NCBI GenBank assembly: GCA_963709085.1
Contig: CAVPVB010000007.1
Span: 1,116,001 to 1,180,000 of the forward strand
DNA from: Rhodovastum sp963709085
GTDB taxonomy: Bacteria; Pseudomonadota; Alphaproteobacteria; Acetobacterales; Acetobacteraceae
Reading direction: 5' to 3'
Length of the DNA: 64,000 nt
The notes below the pieces were generated by a model, which had not been told where the DNA came from, made no database searches, and saw only the letters and a list, made by a program, of their open reading frames with translations. Made by a program: the position numbers and the translations under genes. The first letter of the stretch is position 1. Every line of letters begins with the position of its first letter. Shown one piece after another: positions 9,089 through 17,804 of the stretch.

Positions 9089-10057
9089 GTGGCGGGGCTG
9101 CGGATCGGGATTGTCGGCGCCGGGCATTTCGGGCGGTTTCATGCGCTGAAGGTCGCCGCGGGGCGCCGTGTCACGCTTGCCGGCGTGCACGACCGTGACG
9201 CCGCCCGCGCCGCCGCTGTGGCGAAGGAGGCCGGTGCCACCCCGCTCGACTGGCCCGCCCTGCTGGCTGCCTGCGATGCGGTGGTGATCGCGACCCCGGC
9301 GGAAGCCCATTTTGCCCTGGCGGCCGAGGCGTTGCAGGCCGGGCTGCACGTGCTGGTGGAAAAGCCGATCGCCGCCACGCTCGCCGAGGCCGACGCGCTG
9401 GCCGCGATCGCCAGCCGGCACGGCCGGGTGCTGCAGGTCGGCCATCTGCTGCGCTACTCGGCCGAGCATCAGGCCATCAGCACCCGCATGCAGCGTCCGT
9501 TGTATATCGACTGCGTGCGGATCGCGCCGTTCAAGCCGCGCGGTACCGATGTGTCGGTTATCCTCGACCTGATGATCCACGATCTGGACCTCGTGCTGTC
9601 GCTGGTGGACAGCCCGATCGAGAGCGTCGATGCGGTCGGCGCGCCGGTCGCCAGCGTGCATGAGGACATCGCCAACGCGCGGGTGCGCTTTGCCAACGGT
9701 TGTGTCGCCGCCATCACCGCCAGCCGGATCAGCCTGAAGACCGAGCGCAAGATGCGGCTGTTCAGCCAGGAAGGCTACATGTCGGTCGATTTCGCCGCCC
9801 GCAAGCTGATGATGATCGGCCGCGAGCGCGGCCTGCCTTTGCCCGGCACCGGCGGCGGCCGGATCGACGAGATTACCTGGAAGGAACACGATGCGCTGGA
9901 GGCCGAGCACGCCGCCTTCGCCGCCGCGATTCTCGACGGCGCCCCGGTGGTGGTAGATGCCGCGGCCGGCCGCCGCGCCCTGGAAGCGGCGCTGGCGGTG
10001 ACCGACAGCATGGCCACCAGCCGCGCCCGGGCGGAGGCGTCGGGGCTGATCCGGTAA
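9089..10057 (+). CDS. Gfo/Idh/MocA-family oxidoreductase (GnnA-like candidate)
   Basis: A 322-residue NAD(P)-dependent oxidoreductase. The Rossmann motif is GIVGAGHFGRFHALK, followed by VEKPIAATLAEAD, the family EKP signature, and DLMIHDLDLVLSLV in the substrate domain. A relative of this type commonly lies between lpxA/lpxI and lpxB in alphaproteobacteria, and GnnA, the enzyme oxidising UDP-GlcNAc at C3 for amide-linked lipid A, belongs to the same family. That role is inferred from context; no GnnB aminotransferase is nearby. GTG 9089 is chosen because it stands 6 nt after AGGAGG; the TTG at 9083 touches that site. Confidence 0.8.
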   Translation: MAGLRIGIVGAGHFGRFHALKVAAGRRVTLAGVHDRDAARAAAVAKEAGATPLDWPALLAACDAVVIATPAEAHFALAAEALQAGLHVLVEKPIAATLAEADALAAIASRHGRVLQVGHLLRYSAEHQAISTRMQRPLYIDCVRIAPFKPRGTDVSVILDLMIHDLDLVLSLVDSPIESVDAVGAPVASVHEDIANARVRFANGCVAAITASRISLKTERKMRLFSQEGYMSVDFAARKLMMIGRERGLPLPGTGGGRIDEITWKEHDALEAEHAAFAAAILDGAPVVVDAAAGRRALEAALAVTDSMATSRARAEASGLIR

Positions 10058-10071
10058 GCGAACCCGCCGGC

Positions 10072-11127
10072 TCAGCCCGTCGCGGCCGCGGGCGGCGCTA
10101 CGCCAGCGGCCGGAGATCCTCGGCCACCAGTTTCGGCAGGCTCGGCGGTCAGGCGCAACTCCTTCATCAGTTTGGGCTGCTCCACCAGCATCTTCTTGCG
10201 CACCGCGGCGATCTCCTCGTCGGGCGGGATGGTGTAAACCACGCCGTGCTCCTGCAGTCCGGCCAGCGACCGCTCCTGGGACGCCAGCATCTGCTTGCGG
10301 TAGCCGACGATATTCTCCTGCCAGGTGTCCACCACCAGCGCCTGCAATTCCTTCGGCAGCGTATGCAGGAACGACTCGCTGACCATCGGCAGGTAGTTGT
10401 CGACGTTCTGGCGGTCCTGCAGCGAGGTTTTCAGCCCGGCTTCCCAGAGCTTGGCCGAGAACGCACTCTCGTTGGTGGTGATCAGCCCGTCGAAGGTGCC
10501 CTGGCTGAGCGCCAGCGGCACGTCCGGCCAGGCCGTGGTGTTCGGGTTGGCGCCGAAGAAGCGGGTGCGCCAGGCCATGCCGGCGCCGCCGGTGATGCGG
10601 ATCTTCATGCCCTTGAGGTCGGACAGCGCCTTGATCGGCGTGGTTGCCGAGTACCAGTGCTGGAAGCCCAGTTGCAGCCAGAGCCCGAGCACCCGCGCCC
10701 GCAGCTTGGTGTGCAACTGCGTGTTGACATACGTGCCGGTCTTGCCGTCGGTCACGCGGCGGCAGATTTCGATCGGCTGGCTGTACATCACCGGCAGGTT
10801 GACCATGTCGCAATCCGGCACGAAGCCGGTCAGGACCCAGCTGCCCGGGCAGGCCATTTCCACCTGGCCCTGCAGCAGGGCCTTCGCGACGTTCACGTCG
10901 GCGAACAGCGCGCCGGCATGGAACAGCTCGGTCTTGATGCGGCCACCCGAGCCTGCTTCCAGCTTCTGCAGGTAGTCGGCGATGGTGATGTTGCGCATGT
11001 GGGTCGGCGCGGTATCGAGCGAGCAGCGGAGCCGGAAAGGCTCGGCGGCGCGGGCCAGGTGAGGCGACGCGAGGCCGACGGCCGCGGCTGCCGCCACGAA
11101 TCCGCGGCGGCTGAGAGGCTGTGTCAT
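10072..11127 (-). CDS. TRAP transporter solute-binding protein DctP
   Basis: A 351-residue periplasmic binding protein of the DctP type. It has a Tat signal (SRRGFVAAAAAVGLASPHLARA) and family motifs such as VPLALSQGTFDGLIT near residue 200. No DctQ/DctM membrane subunits are adjacent, so it is an orphan here. The C-terminus looks frameshifted near 10140: skipping one C gives LPKLVAEDLRPLA and a stop at 10098-10100, a natural ending for this family, whereas the annotated frame runs into a Pro/Ala tail. ATG 11127 places the twin-arginine signal correctly. Confidence 0.88.
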   Translation of the reverse strand: MTQPLSRRGFVAAAAAVGLASPHLARAAEPFRLRCSLDTAPTHMRNITIADYLQKLEAGSGGRIKTELFHAGALFADVNVAKALLQGQVEMACPGSWVLTGFVPDCDMVNLPVMYSQPIEICRRVTDGKTGTYVNTQLHTKLRARVLGLWLQLGFQHWYSATTPIKALSDLKGMKIRITGGAGMAWRTRFFGANPNTTAWPDVPLALSQGTFDGLITTNESAFSAKLWEAGLKTSLQDRQNVDNYLPMVSESFLHTLPKELQALVVDTWQENIVGYRKQMLASQERSLAGLQEHGVVYTIPPDEEIAAVRKKMLVEQPKLMKELRLTAEPAETGGRGSPAAGVAPPAAATG

Positions 11128-11178
11128 TGACGTGATTTCCTCCGGCATGCGGCGGTGACGCCGCGCAATCGGCAAACC

Positions 11179-12369
11179 CTATATCACCGCGCGCGGCTGC
11201 GCATCAGGGGCTGCCAGCATGGCCAGCACTTCCCGTGCCGCCGACTCCGCGGGGGTGCCGCAAGGCGCGCGCAGCCGTTCGGCCACCTCGCGGAAGGCGG
11301 TGCGCTGGGCCTGCGCTGCTGCGGGGTCGCCGAGCAGCCGCTCCACCGTTTCGGCCAGTTTCGCCGGCCGGCAATCCTGCTGCAGCAGTTCGGGCACCGC
11401 GGCGCGGCCGGCCAGCAGGTTCACCATGGCGACGTGCGGCACCCGGATCAGCCGCCGAACGATCGCGGCCGTGAGCGGGTTGACCCGGTAGGTCACCGCC
11501 ATCGGCACCCCGGCGAGCGCCAGTTCCAGCGTCGAAGTGCCCGACTTTGTCAGTGCCACGGCGGCGGCGGCATAGGCGTCGTGTTTGTCGGCCAGCTCGG
11601 TCACGATAATCGGCCGCACCGGCCAGGAAGCCGCCGCGCGCCGCACGGTCTCGGCGACCGCGGAGGCCACCGGCACCACCGGCACCAGCCCGGGGATTCG
11701 TTCGGCCAGCAATGCCAGCGTGGCGCCGAACACCGGCAGCAGCCGCGGCACCTCGCTGCGCCGGCTGCCGGGCATCAGCACCAGGACCTTCGCATCCGCT
11801 GCCAGCCCGTGGGTGGCGCGGAACCGGGCCGGGTCGCCGTGATCGGCGCCGGATTGCAGCACCGGATGGCCGACGAAGGTCGCCGGCAGGCCGTGGCGGG
11901 CAAAGAAATCCGGCTCGAAGGGAAGCAGGCAGAGCAGGCGTTCCCACAGCCCGGGGAATTCGCGCACCCGGTGCTCCCGCCAGGCCCAGACCTGGGGCGC
12001 CACGTAATGCACCCGGGTTATGCCCGCATCCGCCACAAGCCGCAGCAGGCGCAGGGTGAAGCCGGGGCTGTCGATGGTTACCAGCACGGCGGGATGGCGC
12101 GCGCGCACGTCCTCGGCGGCCTGGTGCAGGCGGCGGTTGAGATGGCGGATGCGCGGCAGCACCTCCAGCAGGCCCATCACCGCGAGATCCTGCATCGGGA
12201 AGAGCGGGTCGAGTCCCTGTTCCACCATGCGCGGCCCGCCCACGCCGGCGAAACGCAGGGCCGGCCGGGCCGCGCGCAACGCCTCCATCAGGCGCCCGCC
12301 AAGCACATCGCCGCTTTGCTCGCCGGCGATCAGGTAGATGAGGGGTTCGAGACGTGCCAGATCGTGCAT
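11179..12369 (-). CDS. lpxB: Lipid-A-disaccharide synthase
   Basis: A 396-residue GT19 glycosyltransferase that joins lipid X and UDP-2,3-diacylglucosamine. Signature segments are IAGEQSGDVLGGRLM at the N-terminus, HYVAPQVWAWREHR, LMPGSRRSEVPRLLPVF and KSGTSTLELALAGVPM. It is a membrane-associated cytoplasmic enzyme. It is read on the opposite strand to lpxA-lpxI about 10 kb away, so the usual contiguous lpxA-lpxI-oxidoreductase-lpxB order is broken. Confidence 0.96.
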   Translation of the reverse strand: MHDLARLEPLIYLIAGEQSGDVLGGRLMEALRAARPALRFAGVGGPRMVEQGLDPLFPMQDLAVMGLLEVLPRIRHLNRRLHQAAEDVRARHPAVLVTIDSPGFTLRLLRLVADAGITRVHYVAPQVWAWREHRVREFPGLWERLLCLLPFEPDFFARHGLPATFVGHPVLQSGADHGDPARFRATHGLAADAKVLVLMPGSRRSEVPRLLPVFGATLALLAERIPGLVPVVPVASAVAETVRRAAASWPVRPIIVTELADKHDAYAAAAVALTKSGTSTLELALAGVPMAVTYRVNPLTAAIVRRLIRVPHVAMVNLLAGRAAVPELLQQDCRPAKLAETVERLLGDPAAAQAQRTAFREVAERLRAPCGTPAESAAREVLAMLAAPDAQPRAVI

Positions 12370-12414
12370 GCCTCTCCATAAGGGAGGCCGTCTGCAGCGT
12401 CTATCGAAGGCGGT

Positions 12415-12549
12415 TCAGTCGAGGCGGCGCGGTTCGTTGCCTCGTTCGCGCCGCTCCACCGCATGCCCGGCGGCTTCCAGCACCGCGACCATTTCCGCCA
12501 CCGAAACGCCGTCGCTATCCATCACCAGCCGGATCAACGGATCGGTCAT
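12415..12549 (-). CDS. Small hypothetical protein (44 aa)
   Basis: A short frame encoding MTDPLIRLVMDSDGVSVAEMVAVLEAAGHAVERRE, which reads like a folded helical peptide rather than random translation. It lies just upstream of lpxB on the same strand, 45 bp away, so it may share its transcript. I recognise no family. The ATG at 12549 is preferred over a longer frame starting at 12621. Confidence 0.4.
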   Translation of the reverse strand: MTDPLIRLVMDSDGVSVAEMVAVLEAAGHAVERRERGNEPRRLD

Positions 12550-12728
12550 GAAACTCTCAAACGTGAGGCCCCCGTAGCTCTGGGCTTGCACAGCTTTCAC
12601 TCCCGGTTCAGGTGGGGGCAACGATCGAGTTACAATATGCTACGAAATAATGGCCCACGTCTACCATTCTGATGCCGGCAGTGGTGGAATTCTGTGGACA
12701 CACACACAACTGTGACGCGCAGGCGGCG

Positions 12729-13805
12729 TCAGCCCGGCCCGGCGGCCTCCGCGGCGGCCTGCTCGAAGGCGCGCAGCCCCTCGGCCACCGTCTCGCGGTC
12801 GAGGTCGCGGGTGATGAACACCAGCCGCGAGCGCCGGTCGTCGCCCGCTGGCCAGGCCGGCAGCAGCACCGGTTCATGGAACAAATGCTGCACGCCGTGG
12901 ATCACCACGGGCTGGTCCTGGCCGGCGAGGTTCAGAATCCCCTTTACCCGCAGCAGATTTTCGCCGCGGGTGGCGATCAGCATCTCCAGGAACATGCCGA
13001 TGCCCTGCCAGTGCAGGGGCCGGTCCCAGGTCAGGCAGAACGCCCGGATGCGGTCATCGTGGCGGTTCACGTCGGGATGGTGGTGCCCATGCTCGTCTCC
13101 ATGCTCGGGCGCATGTTCATGATCGGGCGAACCAAATGCCTCGGCGTCCAGCCAGGCGCGCACATCGGCGATTTTTCCGCCCGACTCGAACAGGCCACCA
13201 TTCAGCAGGGCGGCGGGATCGATCTCGCCGCGCAGCGCGGTCAGCAAAGGAGCCGCCGGGTTCAGCCGCCGCAGCCGCGCGGTCAGCGATGCCACCGAGC
13301 CGGCATCCGACAGATCGGTTTTCGACAGCACCAGCCGGTCCGCCACCGCCACCTGTCGCACCGCCTCGGGTTGCGCGTCCATCTGCGCGGCGCCATTCAC
13401 CGCGTCCACCACCGTCACCACACCGTCCAGCCGGTAGTGCACGGCCAGCGCGGCATCGCTCATCAGCGTGTGCAGGATGGGGGCGGGGTCGGCGAGCCCG
13501 GTGGTTTCGATCATCACCCGCCGCACCTCGCCGGCGGCCACCCGTGGCTGCAGGCCGCGCAGCGCGCGGGCGAGGTCGCCGCGGACGCTGCAGCACAGGC
13601 AGCCTGCGTTCAGCAGAACCGTATCTTCGTCGAGCGTTTCCACCAGCAAATGGTCGAGCCCGATTTCGCCGAACTCGTTGATCAGGACGGCGGTGCCGGC
13701 AAGTTCCGGCCGGCGCAGCAGCCGGTTGAGCAGCGTGGTTTTTCCCGCGCCGAGAAAGCCGGTGAGCACGGTTACCGGGACGGTGTCAGCCACCGGTGCC
13801 GCCAT
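12729..13805 (-). CDS. COG0523 (CobW/ZigA-type) GTPase, putative metal chaperone
   Basis: A 358-residue G3E GTPase. It has the Walker A motif GFLGAGKTTLLN, the metal-binding CxCC motif (GCLCCSVRGDL), ETTGLADPAP, SKTDLSD (NKxD equivalent) and a His/Asp-rich linker (HEHAPEHGDEHGHHHPDVNRH) before the CobW C-terminal domain. Family members insert or deliver metals, mainly zinc or cobalt. It overlaps the 3' end of hisI by 20 bp, so the two are translationally linked. Pairing with a zinc enzyme favours a zinc role, by inference. Confidence 0.88.
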   Translation of the reverse strand: MAAPVADTVPVTVLTGFLGAGKTTLLNRLLRRPELAGTAVLINEFGEIGLDHLLVETLDEDTVLLNAGCLCCSVRGDLARALRGLQPRVAAGEVRRVMIETTGLADPAPILHTLMSDAALAVHYRLDGVVTVVDAVNGAAQMDAQPEAVRQVAVADRLVLSKTDLSDAGSVASLTARLRRLNPAAPLLTALRGEIDPAALLNGGLFESGGKIADVRAWLDAEAFGSPDHEHAPEHGDEHGHHHPDVNRHDDRIRAFCLTWDRPLHWQGIGMFLEMLIATRGENLLRVKGILNLAGQDQPVVIHGVQHLFHEPVLLPAWPAGDDRRSRLVFITRDLDRETVAEGLRAFEQAAAEAAGPG

Positions 13806-14196
13806 ACAGTTTTGCCGGGTCGATCTCGGGGGCGGCGATTTCCACCAGATCGCCGCCGTGCACGGCGCGGTAGAAACAATTCCGCCGCCCGGTGTGGCAG
13901 GCGACCCCTTCCTGGTTCACCAGCAGCAGCAGCGCATCGCCGTCGCAATCGACCCGCAATTCCACCAGTCGCTGCACCTGCCCGGAGCTTTCGCCCTTGC
14001 GCCAGAGCCGGGCGCGGCTGCGGCTGAAATAGCAGACCCGGCCGGTGGCGAGCGTTTCCGCCACCGCCTCGCGGTTCATCCAGGCCAGCATCAGCACCTC
14101 GCCGGTATCGTGCTGCTGGGCGATCGCAGCCACCAGCCCGGCGGCGTCGAATCGGATGGCGTCCCAGAGGGCTTGGGTGGTGGTGTGCGTGCTCAT
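13786..14196 (-). CDS. hisI: Phosphoribosyl-AMP cyclohydrolase HisI
   Basis: A 136-residue zinc enzyme for the third step of histidine synthesis. The diagnostic core is complete: LMLAWMNREAV, YFSRSRARLWRKGESSGQVQ, DCDGDALLLLV and ACHTGRRNCFYR, including the zinc cysteines. No other his gene is near. The start codon overlaps a short palindrome ATAAC-T-GTTAT at 14195-14205. Overlap with the COG0523 GTPase gene suggests a zinc-homeostasis unit or a duplicated hisI. Confidence 0.92.
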   Translation of the reverse strand: MSTHTTTQALWDAIRFDAAGLVAAIAQQHDTGEVLMLAWMNREAVAETLATGRVCYFSRSRARLWRKGESSGQVQRLVELRVDCDGDALLLLVNQEGVACHTGRRNCFYRAVHGGDLVEIAAPEIDPAKLYGGTGG

Positions 14197-14312
14197 AACT
14201 GTTATCCTGCCACCTTCATGGGGCGACAGGGAAACCCATCGGACGGCTCGGCACGCACGGCAGATCTGCTGGACCGTGCCGCTGCGCTGTGCGTGCAGCG
14301 CGGCGTGTAAGT

Positions 14313-14346
14313 TAAGGAAGGCCAGGGCAAACCCTGGCCTTCCTTA
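14313..14346. repeat. Short member of the intergenic palindrome family
   Basis: Perfect 15-bp arms (TAAGGAAGGCCAGGG and its complement) flank a CAAA loop. These are the same outer arms as in the longer elements at 19.6, 32.5 and 54.1 kb. It supplies the TAA stop of the tetR gene and could act as its terminator, though no T tract follows. Confidence 0.8.
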
Positions 14347-14964
14347 CGCCCCGAACGCCCGCACCCAGGTCTCGACCGCGCTTGTCACGGTCTCGTCGAT
14401 TTCCGTGTCGCTGGCGGGTGGCGGCAGGGCGAGGCTGGTGCGCAGGAACACGTCTGAGCGCAGCAGGGCCATGAACTGGTGGGTGGCGATCAGTGTGTCG
14501 GGTGTCCGGACGAGGCCCTGGGCGGCCAGTGGTTCCAGCCAGGTGCGGAACCGGTAGCAGAATTTCTGCGGCCCGTTTTCGTAAAACGCGTGGCCGAGTT
14601 CGGGGAAACGGGTGCTTTCGGTGATGGCGATGCGCAGGATGGACAACGTTCGTTCCTGCATCAGGAAGCGCAGCATGCGCTGGCCGATCGCCAGCAGCGC
14701 CGCGCGCAGGTCCGGCACGCTGTCCGGGAACAGTTCCTCGATCACCGGGCTCAGACACCCCTTGTCGGCGACGATGCTGGCGAACAGCGCGTCCTTCGAG
14801 GCGAAATACGCATACAGCGTGGCCTTGGACACGCAGGCAAGCCGCGCCACCGCGTCCATGCTGACGGCGCCATAGCCATGCGCAAGGAACAGCGCCTCGG
14901 CGGCCTGCACAATCTGCCGGTGTTTAGGTGAGATTTCGGTCGGGAGGGGAGCGGCGCCATCCAT
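14344..14964 (-). CDS. TetR-family repressor of the adjacent efflux pump
   Basis: A 206-residue TetR regulator. The helix-turn-helix is clear near residues 15-60 (IVQAAEALFLAHGYGAVSMDAVA and VSKATLYAYFASKDALF), with a C-terminal ligand-binding domain of the AcrR/AefR C-terminal type. It is divergent from emrA. The ATG at 14964 was chosen because the longer frame would start at a TTG inside the putative -35 box. This leaves little or no leader, so the mRNA may be leaderless. Confidence 0.88.
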   Translation of the reverse strand: MDGAAPLPTEISPKHRQIVQAAEALFLAHGYGAVSMDAVARLACVSKATLYAYFASKDALFASIVADKGCLSPVIEELFPDSVPDLRAALLAIGQRMLRFLMQERTLSILRIAITESTRFPELGHAFYENGPQKFCYRFRTWLEPLAAQGLVRTPDTLIATHQFMALLRSDVFLRTSLALPPPASDTEIDETVTSAVETWVRAFGA

Positions 14965-14992
14965 GCTTGTGATTCTGGCCGGTGCGGTTGTC

Positions 14993-15040
14993 CCGGTCAA
15001 GGGTAAACTGAACTGAACGGTTCAGTTTACCCTTGACCGG
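14993..15040. promoter_or_regulatory. Divergent promoter/operator: 21-bp perfect inverted repeat
   Basis: Two perfect 21-bp arms (14993-15013 and 15020-15040) flank a 6-bp spacer, with repeated TGAAC/GTTCA half-sites at the centre. Each arm contains an outward TTGACC box. On the plus strand TTGACC (15033-15038) is followed after 17 bp by CATTGT; on the minus strand TTGACC is followed after 17 bp by CAGAAT. A repressor bound here would cover both -35 boxes, so the likely outcome is autorepression plus control of emrAB. Confidence 0.75.
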
Positions 15041-15088
15041 CGCCCCTGTCGTCGCCATTGTTGCGGTGCCAACAACCAGGGCTCCCCG

Positions 15089-16249
15089 ATGAATGCCGGT
15101 TCCGACAAGCCCACGGCTTCCGCCGCCGACACGGTAAGCACCTCCATGCCGGCACCACGGCGGCGCTGGCGTCTGCTGCGTTTGCTATTGCTGGGTGTGC
15201 TGGTGCTCGCGGCGGGGCTTGCCGGCAACTGGTGGTTCACCGAGGGGCGCTGGCTGGAGAGCACCGACGACGCCTATGTGCAGGGCGACATCGCCGTGCT
15301 GTCCACGCGCATCGAGGGCGATGTCGTCGCCATCCATGTCGCCGACAACCAGCCGGTGCGGGCCGGCGATCCCCTGATTTCGCTCGATCCGGCCGACTGG
15401 TCGGCGCGGCTGGACCAGGCGCGCGCCGGCGCGGCCGAGGCCGTCGCCGCGGTCGTCACGGCGCAGCGCCAGGTGGAGCAGAGCCGCAGCGCCATCGCCC
15501 AGGCCGAGGCGATGATGGCGCAGGCCAGCGCCGAACTGACCCGCGCCGCCGCCGAGGCCGGCCGCAGTGGCGCGCTGGTCGGCGCCGGCTGGACCTCGCG
15601 TCAGGCCAACGAGCAGGCGGTGGCCGACCGCGAGAAGGCGGCGGCGCAGCTTGCCGCGGCGCGCGCCCAGCGCGCCACCGCCGAACAGGCACTGGCCGTC
15701 GCCGGGGCCCAGGTGCCGCAGGCGGAGGCGCACGCGGCCACGGCCGAGGCGGCCGCGCGGCTGGCCGCCAATAATCTTGCCTACACCGTCATCCGCGCCC
15801 CGTTCGACGGCATTGTCGGCAACCGGGTGGCGCAGCTTGGCCAGCATGTGCAGCCCGGCCAGTTGCTGATTGCCGTGGCACCGCCGGCGCCGCGCCTGTT
15901 CGTGATAGCCAACTTCAAGGAAACCCAGTTGCGCCGCATGCGCGCCGGCCAGCGCGTCTGGTTGACCCCCGACATTGACGGCTCGGCGGTCGCGCTGGGG
16001 CGGGTGGACAGTCTGGCGCCGGCCACCGGCGCGCTGTTCTCCCTGCTGCCGCCGGAAAACGCGACCGGCAACTTCACCAAGGTGGTGCAGCGTGTGCCGG
16101 TGAAGATCGTGCTCGACCGCGATGCGGCGGTGGCGGCGCACTGGCTGCGCGCCGGCCTGTCGGTCACCGCCGAGGTGGACACGCGCGCGGCCGGGGAGTC
16201 GCGCCAGGGGCTGCTGGGGGCGGCGGCGGCCACGCTCGGCCTTAAATGA
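15089..16249 (+). CDS. emrA: EmrA-type membrane fusion protein
   Basis: A 386-residue HlyD-family periplasmic adaptor. A single N-terminal membrane helix (LLRLLLLGVLVLAAGLAGNWWF, about 30-51) is followed by the biotinyl-lipoyl half-motif STDDAYVQGDIAVLSTRIEGDV, a long Ala/Gln-rich coiled coil (about 105-225) and the second lipoyl half APFDGIVGNRVAQLGQHVQPG. It links the EmrB pump to an outer-membrane channel. emrB follows 10 bp later. Confidence 0.92.
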   Translation: MNAGSDKPTASAADTVSTSMPAPRRRWRLLRLLLLGVLVLAAGLAGNWWFTEGRWLESTDDAYVQGDIAVLSTRIEGDVVAIHVADNQPVRAGDPLISLDPADWSARLDQARAGAAEAVAAVVTAQRQVEQSRSAIAQAEAMMAQASAELTRAAAEAGRSGALVGAGWTSRQANEQAVADREKAAAQLAAARAQRATAEQALAVAGAQVPQAEAHAATAEAAARLAANNLAYTVIRAPFDGIVGNRVAQLGQHVQPGQLLIAVAPPAPRLFVIANFKETQLRRMRAGQRVWLTPDIDGSAVALGRVDSLAPATGALFSLLPPENATGNFTKVVQRVPVKIVLDRDAAVAAHWLRAGLSVTAEVDTRAAGESRQGLLGAAAATLGLK

Positions 16250-16259
16250 GCGCCGTTAC

Positions 16260-17795
16260 ATGAGTGCCGAGGCGAACACCTGGCGCGACTGGGTCGGCTT
16301 CGCCAGCATGGTGGTGGGCATGTTCATGTCCATCCTCGACATCCAGGTGGTCAGCGCCTCGATCGCCGAAATCCAGGCCGGACTGGCCGCCAGCGCCGAC
16401 GAGGTGGCCTGGGTGCAGACCAGCTACCTGGTGGCCGAGATCGTCATGATCCCGCTCTCCGGCTGGCTGTCGCGGGCGCTGTCGACGCGTGTGCTCTACG
16501 TGCTCAGCACGCTCGGCTTCACGCTGTTCTCGGTGCTGTGCGCCTCGGCCAGTTCGCTGCCCGAAATGATCCTGTGGCGGGCGCTGCAGGGATTTTCCGG
16601 CGGGGCGATGATTCCGACGGTGTTCGCCACCGCGTTCCTGTTGTTTCCCGGCCGGCGGCGCACCCAGGTTTCGGTGATCATCGCCCTGACCGCCACGCTC
16701 GCCCCCACCATCGGCCCGACCCTCGGCGGCTGGCTGACCGAGGAATTCTCCTGGCACTGGCTGTTCCTGATCAATGTGGTGCCCGGCCTGGCGGCGGCGG
16801 CCTCGGTATGGGCGTTCATCGACATCGACCGCCCCGTCCCGGGCCTGCTGCGGCGCTTCGACTATCTGGGCCTGTTGCTCATGGCCGCCTTCCTGGGCAG
16901 CCTCGAATACGTTCTGGAGGAGGGCAACCGGAATGACTGGTTCGAGGACGATACCATCACCTTCTTCGCGGTGCTGTCTGCCGTCTCGGCGGTGATTTTT
17001 TTCCATCGCATGCTGACCCGCCCGGACCCTCTGGTCGATCTGCGCCCCTTGGGCAACCGCAATTTCGCAATCTGCTGCGTGCTCGCCGGTGTCATCGGTG
17101 TCGGGCTGTACGGCGCGACCTTCATCATGCCGCTCTATCTGGGGCAGGTACGCGGTTACGACAGCTACGAGATCGGCAAGGCAATGCTGGCGACCGGGGC
17201 GGCGATGTTCGTCACCGGGCCGATTGCCGGGCGCCTGTCCCGCTCGGTCGATCTGCGGCGGATGGCGGCGTTCGGATTGTTCTGCTTCGGCACCTCGTGC
17301 TGGTGGCTGGCGCACCTGACCAGCCTGTCCGGGACGTGGGAGATCATGGCGCCGCAGGCCCTGCGCGGCTTCTCGCTCATGTTCCTGTTCGTGCCGGTCA
17401 ACCAGCTCTCGCTCGGCACGCTGCCGCCGGTGGCGCTGAAGAACGCGTCCGGCGTGTACAATGTGGTGCGCAACCTCGGCGGCGCCATCGGCATCGCCAC
17501 GCTGGGCACGCTGGCCACCACGCGCACCACGGTGCATTCGCTGCACCTGCACGAGCAGGTGGGCTGGGGACGATTGGTCGCGACCAATGCCCTGACCCAC
17601 ATCACGCAGCTGCTCACGGCGGCCAAATCGGGCGCGGCGCATCTGGCGGCGCTGCGCCGCCTGTCACTGCTGGTGCAGCAACAGGCGCTGACGCTGGCCT
17701 ATAACGATGTGCTGCTGGTCATGGGGCTGTGCTTTTTCGCGGCGCTGCCACTGACCTTGTTGCTGACCAGGCCACGCGCCGCGTCGGCGCATTGA
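16260..17795 (+). CDS. emrB: EmrB/QacA-type drug efflux MFS transporter
   Basis: A 511-residue DHA2-family proton antiporter with about 14 hydrophobic segments. Motif D1 (MFMSILDIQVVSASI) and motif C (ATLAPTIGPTLGGWL) are recognisable. With the preceding EmrA it should export hydrophobic toxicants across both membranes. ATG 16260 gives the normal N-terminus; the ATG at 16246 overlapping the emrA stop runs into a stop at once. Substrates cannot be predicted. Confidence 0.92.
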   Translation: MSAEANTWRDWVGFASMVVGMFMSILDIQVVSASIAEIQAGLAASADEVAWVQTSYLVAEIVMIPLSGWLSRALSTRVLYVLSTLGFTLFSVLCASASSLPEMILWRALQGFSGGAMIPTVFATAFLLFPGRRRTQVSVIIALTATLAPTIGPTLGGWLTEEFSWHWLFLINVVPGLAAAASVWAFIDIDRPVPGLLRRFDYLGLLLMAAFLGSLEYVLEEGNRNDWFEDDTITFFAVLSAVSAVIFFHRMLTRPDPLVDLRPLGNRNFAICCVLAGVIGVGLYGATFIMPLYLGQVRGYDSYEIGKAMLATGAAMFVTGPIAGRLSRSVDLRRMAAFGLFCFGTSCWWLAHLTSLSGTWEIMAPQALRGFSLMFLFVPVNQLSLGTLPPVALKNASGVYNVVRNLGGAIGIATLGTLATTRTTVHSLHLHEQVGWGRLVATNALTHITQLLTAAKSGAAHLAALRRLSLLVQQQALTLAYNDVLLVMGLCFFAALPLTLLLTRPRAASAH

Positions 17796-17804
17796 CGCCT
17801 CCGG

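Noticed and set aside
12608..12877. Minus-strand frame of 89 codons over the COG0523 3' end
   Set aside because: It is Arg/Cys-rich antisense-type translation overlapping a real gene in another frame.
14195..14205. Zur box at the hisI start (ATAAC-T-GTTAT)
   Set aside because: The half-sites are in the opposite order to known alphaproteobacterial Zur sites and overlap the start codon, so I did not annotate an operator.
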